In this document: positions 57,607 through 64,000 of the stretch, piece after piece
How the letters are laid out: the number at the start of each line of letters is the position of its first letter
Numbering within the stretch: position 1 is the first letter of the stretch
Assembly: GCA_039000515.1 (NCBI GenBank)
Contig: JBCFYV010011164.1
Coordinates: 50,041,791 to 50,105,790, forward strand
Reading direction: 5' to 3'
DNA length: 64,000 bases
Source: Timema cristinae
Lineage: Eukaryota; Arthropoda; Insecta; Phasmatodea; Timematidae
Notes under the pieces: generated by a model
What the model saw: only the letters and a program-made list of their open reading frames with translations
Told to the model about the DNA's origin: nothing
Databases searched by the model: none
Made by a program: the position numbers and the translations under genes

Positions 57607-58616
57607 CCGCCAGGTTACAGGCTAGGCTATATCCTTGCAGTAAGTAGTTCCCACTACGCCCGAGGAGCAGCGGTACCTACGCCAATGTCGTGAAAGTGAG
57701 AAAGAGAGATGGGACTCTTTGAAGAAGCTGCGCGCGCACTCTACTGATTTGTTTGTTGGGTTTTCTTGTTATTGTTCGAGAACGTTTTGCTGCTGTAAGC
57801 CTGTACTGGTGGTGTAAATTAAACAGATGATTACGTGTGTTTGGTTTGGCACAGTCGTTTGAGCTTTTAACAGTCTGGAAATAATTCAAATAGCTTGGAA
57901 TCTTCCGAAACCCTCACAGAGTTAATAGGATCTCCAGTCAATTTTTAAATCAATGTAGACCTATTTGGTAAACAAATATTTATTTATTGATTAACAAATT
58001 ATAGCATTACAAGTCTTTTTAGTCTTATATTTTTGATTTCATAAAATTTAGGGGCTTCTGTTTGGGTAAAAATTAATATATGTAAAAAAATGTATATAGT
58101 TTTTAAATACATTTTGCAAAAATTAATAAATATTCTGTTAATGTAACTAGCGGCCGTCCTTAATTACGTAAATCTCTTTTTAATAAATTAAGAAACCCCT
58201 TTCCTCCCACATGAATCGTAAGCTTTTCCGCCCTCTTAAACTATCTTATTTAATATTTTACGACTTGGTAAATTACTAAAATTAATTTATTTTGATCGTT
58301 TAATTATTTTTATGCAATAAAGCGAGTGATATGCAATTTTGGAATACTTAAATTATTGCAGTAAAATTAGGTTTTTGTTTCACCATAAACATTGATAAAG
58401 AAACCATACATATTATGGATTCTAATCTCTCCCTCTCCTCCCTATAACAACGTAAAAAAAATATGCAAAAGGTCCGTGTGTAAATCCCGGTAGAGTTGCT
58501 CCTTGTATATTTACAACGGATGGCGTAGGTTCGTTTTAATCAGAATGTCCCATTTAAAGGAAATAAATTCGTTGACATTTAGTTTTGATTTATATTTTCA
58601 GAGTTATTTCAAGCTA
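57607..58616. other. No feature seen
   Basis: AT-rich apart from a GC-rich patch at 57640-57740. No domain-bearing frame. Confidence 0.5.
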
Positions 58617-58759
58617 GAGTAGCCCCATGGCTTCTATGGTGCTGACTGACAGCTGCTAAACACATGTTTTTGCAGATCATATGGTTCGGCTTAGGGATAC
58701 ATAATTTGGTCTGGTAACTTTACAAAGCCGTCAGCACCAAATAAGCCATGGGGCTACTG
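58617..58759. mobile_element. Tc1/mariner-like MITE, short copy
   Basis: The 143-bp element starts GAGTAGCCCCATGGCTTCTA and ends GCCATGGGGCTACTG, with TA on both sides (58615-58616, 58760-58761). The first base is G where the other copy and the opposite end imply C. It lacks about 85 bp of the internal sequence found in the 60640-60867 copy. Confidence 0.85.
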
Positions 58760-58893
58760 TAGTTTTGATTTGTAACATTCAAATTTATTGATTTTTTAAT
58801 CAGAAAACCATTTGTACTCTTGAATAAAACACTTTAGTTCTAAAATAAACATTGTTGTGACACTTATTTGATGTTTTCATTTCCATTTAAAAT

Positions 58894-59150
58894 ACTACCT
58901 CGGGGGCGTGGTTGGCTAACGCGCTAGTTTCGTGTTGAGCTAGACTGCGGAGGACGGGGAGATCGAGGTCCGAATCTCAGTCGAGTGAACTGGGGTGTTT
59001 TTTTCTACATGATTTTCCACTCGCCCTCCACGCAAATGCGGGTTCACTCCCTCTAAATTCAATCTGCCCAATTCCTAATCCATTAGAGTAATTAGTACTT
59101 AAGCGTATAAACTGACGGGTAGTAAGACGCGGTGCTAAATAAATAAAATA
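58894..59150 (+). mobile_element. SINE family 1, near full length
   Basis: Head CCTCGGGGGCGTGGTTGGCT, TTGAGCTAGACTGCGGAGGA, B box ATCGAGGTCCGAATCTCAGT, body CCACGCAAATGCGGGTTCAC, tail TGACGGGTAGTAAGACGCGG then an AAAT-type repeat. Same subfamily as 4642-4902, since both share TTGAGCT and the GGCTAACGCGC head. Confidence 0.92.
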
Positions 59151-60461
59151 AAGTTAATATTATGTTAGTAAAACCACAATATAAACTTGGATAAATACCT
59201 AAGTTAAAGTTATTTTTTTGCGATGAGAATGAAGGACAAATTGTCCCCTCCCTACTTCTATGCAAATGTTAATTCGAAACTCTTTTAACAACCTTGACTA
59301 AAATGTATTTTAAAAGCCCTTTAGAATTATTTGTACGTTTAGAAATACAAGTGAACCTCCCAATTATAAATTAAAGGCAAAATCAACGATACCGCTTAGA
59401 CGCGAGTACATAGTGGTTTCCGACAGGTCCCTTCATGTGTCCGTGATTAGTGTGTTCGACCACAGGCCATGCTTAGTTGGCCTCCTGGGGGGTCATGTCA
59501 CACACTTAAGATGTATTTATCTAGTTTTGTGTACCGAGTCCTCTTGTACTCTAACGTGCTGTCCGCCCATCTTTACAGAGGTAGGGATGTGGAAGCGTTC
59601 ATCTATAGGACATTTATCCGTACTTGCGTAGAGGCAGAGTGGAAAAAATAGAGCCCTTTAGGCTCCTTTCTTGGGCTAGGCATTATTCCTGCTATCTAAT
59701 TAGTAAATATCTATAACTATAAGCAAGGGCTGGGTGTATAGTATTAAGGCTACTATCCTAGATAAATAGTTTGTTTATCATGTAGGCTCTCTTTATTTAA
59801 TAGCTGCGTTTAGAAAAATAAATCCTCACTAAACATTTTGGGGAAGGATCAAATTTGGCGTGGATGATAGTTAACTGGGATCATGGATACTTGGCCGAAT
59901 TTGCCACCCAACTAATCTCCGCAAAAGTTTAAATACTACTCACGCTTATTCCCAGGGGTTAGACAGGTTAACTGCAGGTCAAAGGGAGCTTGGTTCGATT
60001 CTAAGCCAGGCCTATAATAATTTAATAATCGTATATGCTCTAAATTTACTGTTCTGGCGCTATCTTTGTACCCGCAGTATCAAGTTTGACGTCGCGTTAG
60101 TTTGTAATCCTATGTTTAGAAAGTGCACATTAACTCTGTGACTAGTATTAACCGTGGTATTATACTTGCAGGCTCTGTTTGTCCTCCCTGTAATTAGTGA
60201 TCAACTAAGTGCACCTCTCTGCGCGCAGCTCTGACGGTTAACCGCGTCACCCCTTGCAACGCTGCGCTCTTCCTCCTAATGCGCGCTAATACGATCTAAT
60301 ACCAACCAGACTTGCGATTGGGGAGGGGTTACGTTTTCAATCAAGCTCGTGAAATAATTGACGATGATCCCCCCTTCAACTCCCCTCCTGTTGACTGTAT
60401 GAGCTGGGTCGGTAGCCGAAGAGCCACCTTGGTTTGTTTGACAAGCCAGGATTTCTTGTTT
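59151..60461. other. No recognised gene
   Basis: Several frames of 60-118 codons (59413, 59469, 60312) have no recognised domain. A tRNA-like B box (GCTTGGTTCGATTCTAAGCC) lies at about 59990, without a confirmed A box. 60210-60300 is GC-rich with GCGC words. Confidence 0.4.
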
Positions 60462-60469
60462 GTCTATGG

Positions 60470-61145
60470 CAGGGATTCTCAAGCTTTTTTCCCTCTCACA
60501 AGTCGTTTCAGCACAATTTTAGGATTGGAGGCTAAAGTCACTTATACACCAAATGCATCTGGTTTTGTAGATTTGGTAGAGTCAATAAATGGTTCTCTTT
60601 TACAATCTTCCCTTTTCAGCATTACTATCCTCATAAGTACAGTAGCCCCAAGGCTTCTTTGGTGCTGACTGACAGCTCACAGCTGACTTCTGACAGTCTA
60701 CATTTAGGTATATACCTGAATTTTGACCGTCAGAAGTGAAAGCTGCTAAACACATGTTTTTGCAGATCATATGGTTCGGCGTAGGGATACATAATTTGGT
60801 CTGGTAATTTTTCAAAGCCGTCAGCTGTGAGCAGTCAGTCAGCACCAAAGAAGCCATGGGGCTACTGTATCTAACTAAGTTAAATGGTTAAGAAATTTGA
60901 GTGTTTTTCATTGATTAACCATTGAATATGACTTCTACGCGAAACACAAGCTCAAAATGTTGTCTTTGTTTATTTCATTACATGCTCCTTTAGTCCTTAT
61001 TTTTTTTTGTTTTACTTTAATTCATTTTGTATTTACTTTATAAAAATAGATACTAAATAAAACGATGTGTATGTAATTTTCTTTGCAAATTCTTCTCGGC
61101 ATTGAAATAGTGTCCAAATATTCGGCAAACTTCTGAGAACCACTA
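60470..61145. mobile_element. hAT MITE containing a nested mariner-like MITE
   Basis: The left end reads CAGGGATTCTCAAGCTTTTT. The right end, AAACTTCTGAGAACCACTA, is its imperfect inverse (8 of the last 11 bases). The flanks GTCTATGG (60462-60469) and GTCATTGG (61146-61153) match at 6 of 8. Such CAGGG-TTCTCAA ends are typical of hAT. The mariner-like MITE at 60640-60867 inserted into it, and the 34-bp minisatellite begins exactly at its right end. Confidence 0.75.
60640..60867. mobile_element. Tc1/mariner-like MITE, long copy
   Basis: 228 bp, starts CAGTAGCCCCAAGGCTTCTT and ends GAAGCCATGGGGCTACTG, flanked by TA (60638-60639, 60868-60869). Inverted arms extend at least 35 bp through GGTGCTGACTGACAGCT-like sequence. 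The middle holds a second inverted pair (CTTCTGACAGTC and GACCGTCAGAAG) that is absent from the 58617 copy. Confidence 0.9.
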
Positions 61146-62790
61146 GTCATTGGGTTTGTCCTCGGGGTGAGAGCCACTAGTCATTGGGTTTGTCCTCGGG
61201 GTGAGAACCACTAGTCATTGGGTTTGTCCTCGGGGTGAGAACCACTAGTCATTGGGTTTATCCTCGGGGTGAGGACCACTAGTCATTGGGTTTGTCCTCG
61301 GGGTGAGAACCACTAGTCATTGGGTTTGTCCTCGGGGTGAGAACCACTAGTCATTGGGTTTATCCTCGGGGTGAGAACCACTAGTCATTGGGTTTGTCCT
61401 CGGGTGAGGACCACTAGTCATTGGGTTTGTCCTCGGGGTGAGAACCACTAGTCATTGGGTTTGTCCTCGGGGTGAGAACCACTAGTCATTGGGTTTATCC
61501 TCGGGGTGAGGACCACTAGTCATTGGGTTTGTCCTCGGGGTGAGAACCACTAGTCATTGGGTTTATCCTCGGGGTGAGGACCACTAGTCATTGGGTTTGT
61601 CCTCGGGGTGAGAGCCACTAGTCATTGGGTTTGTCCTCGGGGTGAGAACCACTAGTCATTGGTTTATCCTCGGGGTGAGAACCACTAGTCATTGGGTTTA
61701 TCCTCGGGGTGAGGACCACTAGTCATTGGGTTTGTCCTCGGGGTGAGAACCACTAGTCATTGGGTTTGTCCTCGGGGTGAGAACCACTAGTCATTGGGTT
61801 TATCCTCGGGGTGAGGACCACTAGTCATTGGGTTTGTCCTCGGGGTGAGAACCACTAGTCATTGGGTTTGTCCTCGGGGTGAGAACCACTAGTCATTGGG
61901 TTTGTCCTCGGGGTGAGGACCACTAGTCATTGGGTTTGTCCTCGGGGTGAGAACCACTAGTCATTGGGTTTGTCCTCGGGTGAGAACCACTAGGCATTGG
62001 GTTTGTCCTCGGGTGAGAACCACTAGTCATTGGGTTTGTCCTCGGGGTGAGAACCACTAGTCATTGGGTTTGTCCTCGGGGTGAGAACCACTAGTCATTG
62101 GGTTTGTCCTCGGGGTGAGAACCACTAGTCATTGGGTTTGTCCTCGGGGTGAGGACCACTAGTCATTGGGTTTGTCCTCGGGTGAGGACCACTAGTCATT
62201 GGGTTTGTCCTCGGGGTGAGAACCACTAGTCATTGGGTTTGTCCTCGGGGTGAGGACCACTAGTCATTGGGTTTGTCCTCGGGGTGAGGACCACTAGTCA
62301 TTGGGTTTGTCCTCGGGTGATAACCACTAGTCATTGGGTTTGTCCTCGGGGTGAGAACCACTAGTCATTGGGTTTGTCCTCGGGGTGAGAACCACTAGTC
62401 ATTGGGTTTGTCCTCGGGGTGAGAACCACTAGTCATTGGGTTTGTCCTCGGGGTGAGAACCACTAGTCATTGGGTTTGTCCTCGGGGTGAGAACCACTAG
62501 TCATTGGGTTTGTCCTCGGGGTGAGAACCACTAGTCATTGGGTTTATCCTCGGGGTGAGGACCACTAGTCATTGGGTTTGTCCTCGGGGTGAGGACCACT
62601 AGTCATTGGGTTTATCCTCGGGGTGAGAACCACTAGTCATTGGGTTTGTCCTCGGGGTGAGAACCACTAGTCATTGGGTTTGTCCTCGGGGTGAGAACCA
62701 CTAGTCATTGGGTTTGTCCTCGGGTGAGAACCACTAGTCATTGGGTTTATCCTCGGGGTGAGAACCACTAGTCATTGGGTTTATCCTCGG
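61135..62790. repeat. 34-bp minisatellite, about 49 copies
   Basis: The unit is GAGAACCACTAGTCATTGGG followed by TTTGTCCTCGGGGT. Variants are GAGGACC and TTTATCC, plus occasional 33-bp units missing one G. The first 11 bases are the end of the hAT element, the next 8 its target duplication. Identity between units is very high, implying recent expansion or homogenisation. Confidence 0.98.
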
Positions 62791-63059
62791 TTTGCCTAGG
62801 GCTTATCTTATCTGATATTTGCTTGGGTCTCTCTCATTCGCTGACTCATTATTTTATAATTCACTTAGCAATCCAAGGCACTAAGTACTCAAACTGAATT
62901 GTCCTGGACTGACAGGTTGCAGGTCGATATTCACATCTCAGCACAAAGTTGCTACTGTTTTTCTCCAACCCTTTTTCTACGCTAATCTGGACGCATTAAC
63001 ACTAAACTACCCTTATTAAATTAAACCGTTAATTAAATAACTTTTACCGCAAATCATAT
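62791..63059. other. Possible degenerate SINE
   Basis: CTGACAGGTTGCAGGTCGAT, CTCCAACCCTTTTTCTACGC and a TAATCTGGACGCATTAACAC stretch follow the SINE order weakly. No coding signal. Confidence 0.3.
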
Positions 63060-63285
63060 GCGTATGCGGACTACATGTCATGCCCATCTAGTCTAGTTTT
63101 ACATTGATGGGAAGGTCGAAGTTTTAATCCCAGTTGGGTGTACCGAATGCATTTTTTTCTTAAATGGTTTCCGACGATTTTTCCAACAAAAATATGGGTA
63201 TAATATATGCTCTAAATTCTTCCTTCCTCATCCCTACTAGATTAGCGCAGTTAAAATGCTCTTCGCCTGAATGATAAGACAAGAG
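63060..63285 (+). mobile_element. SINE family 1, degenerate
   Basis: Head CATGCCCATCTAGTCTAGTT, B box GTCGAAGTTTTAATCCCAGT with TTGGGTGTACCGAATG, body CAACAAAAATATGGGTATAA, CTCATCCCTACTAGATTAGC, tail CCTGAATGATAAGACAAGAG. Confidence 0.7.
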
Positions 63286-64000
63286 GAGTCAAAAACAGAT
63301 TTTAACACCCAATAACAACTTACACAAAATTGTATTGACATTAACAGGTGCTTTCAAATGTCAAGGGTCTTGAAATGGGTAATCAGGTGATCTTCCACAC
63401 TAAACATGAATATTTATATACAAAGAAATACTAAAAACCTCAAAAATACTTTGATGTTTTGAGAATAAACATTTTTTTCTATTATGAAAGATTTAATGAA
63501 GTCGTTAAAACATGTTAGCAAATTAGGAGTTTGTTACTAACACCCCTGGACTGGGTAGGACCTTTAGAGATTTAGCATAATAATCCAGAGTTGGACTCAT
63601 CTTCATCATCGTCGTCGCCTAGGTTGATTATTAAAGGTGGGTGTCATCATTCACATCCATTTTCATCTCTCTGTCCCAATCTTCCTGAAGTTTACCGCAG
63701 TGGTTAAAACATTAACATGTATTAACACATACTGGAATTATAACATACCACAAACAGTTAATAAGAGAGTAATTGTGGGTGATTGCAAAGGATCCTGTGA
63801 CTAAACAAGACCACCCTCTTAAGCAACACACCAGTGAAGCTAATACTTAACCTACTAGCTTCCCTTCGAAGTGGGTTGGACTTAGTGTCGCGGCCGGTAT
63901 GTTTATTTTGAATGGGTTTTGCACTGCGCCCACACCAATTCTATAGGGAGGCTGTACTGGCACTGGCAAGGAAGTTAAATGCAGAACTTGGTGTCCATAC
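63286..64000. other. No feature seen
   Basis: AT-rich sequence; a TCATCATCGTCGTCG run lies at about 63600. The last 120 bp are GC-richer (CGCGGCCGG) but carry no recognised frame. Confidence 0.45.

Noticed and set aside
60312..60668. 118-codon plus-strand frame as a gene
   Set aside because: It runs through the left end of a hAT element and into a mariner-like MITE.

Overview
The window looks like intergenic or intronic DNA from an AT-rich animal genome, most likely an arthropod. It has no bacterial gene organisation. The longest non-repetitive open frames are short, and the only recognisable enzyme is a dead R1-clade non-LTR retrotransposon, a clade known mainly from arthropods. tRNA-derived SINEs, terminal-inverted-repeat DNA transposons, minisatellites and microsatellites make up much of the sequence. 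Species cannot be called from the sequence alone.

Layout. 0-9.8 kb: a MITE with a TAA target duplication (278-859), a long fold-back repeat (1052-1962), several SINEs, a degenerate tandem repeat (7.1-7.9 kb) and a pyrimidine-rich tract. 9.8-17.3 kb: one large inverted-repeat structure with imperfect ~1.2-1.4 kb arms around a ~4.9 kb centre that holds its own degenerate tandem repeats. 17.3-25 kb: a pogo/Tigger-like element with a nested SINE, a 33-bp minisatellite of about 67 copies, and a ~2.2 kb hAT-like element with a near-perfect 8-bp target duplication. 25-35 kb: SINEs, a 94-bp satellite (8 copies), a small hAT MITE and one weak exon candidate. 35.2-39.6 kb: the R1-clade element, broken by stops, frameshifts and two internal deletions. 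40-50 kb: SINEs, a tRNA-like hairpin (42431-42520), a second 33-bp minisatellite, a non-autonomous hAT copy and degenerate ~65-bp repeats. 49.8-54.3 kb: two exon-like segments and a 58-bp minisatellite (~58 copies) starting 11 bp after a splice-donor-like site. 54-64 kb: SINEs, a second copy of the hAT element with a perfect 8-bp target duplication, two mariner-like MITEs (one nested in another hAT element), and a 34-bp minisatellite (~49 copies).

The most interesting results concern how repeats arise. The 34-bp minisatellite unit appears to be the end of a hAT element plus its target duplication plus flanking DNA. Two SINE families with different tRNA-like heads share one 3' tail. A hAT-like family carries internal degenerate repeats that recur at two other loci. 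A small perfect-stem hairpin encloses what looks like a tRNA 3' half. No intact host gene, CRISPR array, rRNA or functional tRNA gene was found. All calls were made by eye; copy numbers and boundaries are approximate.
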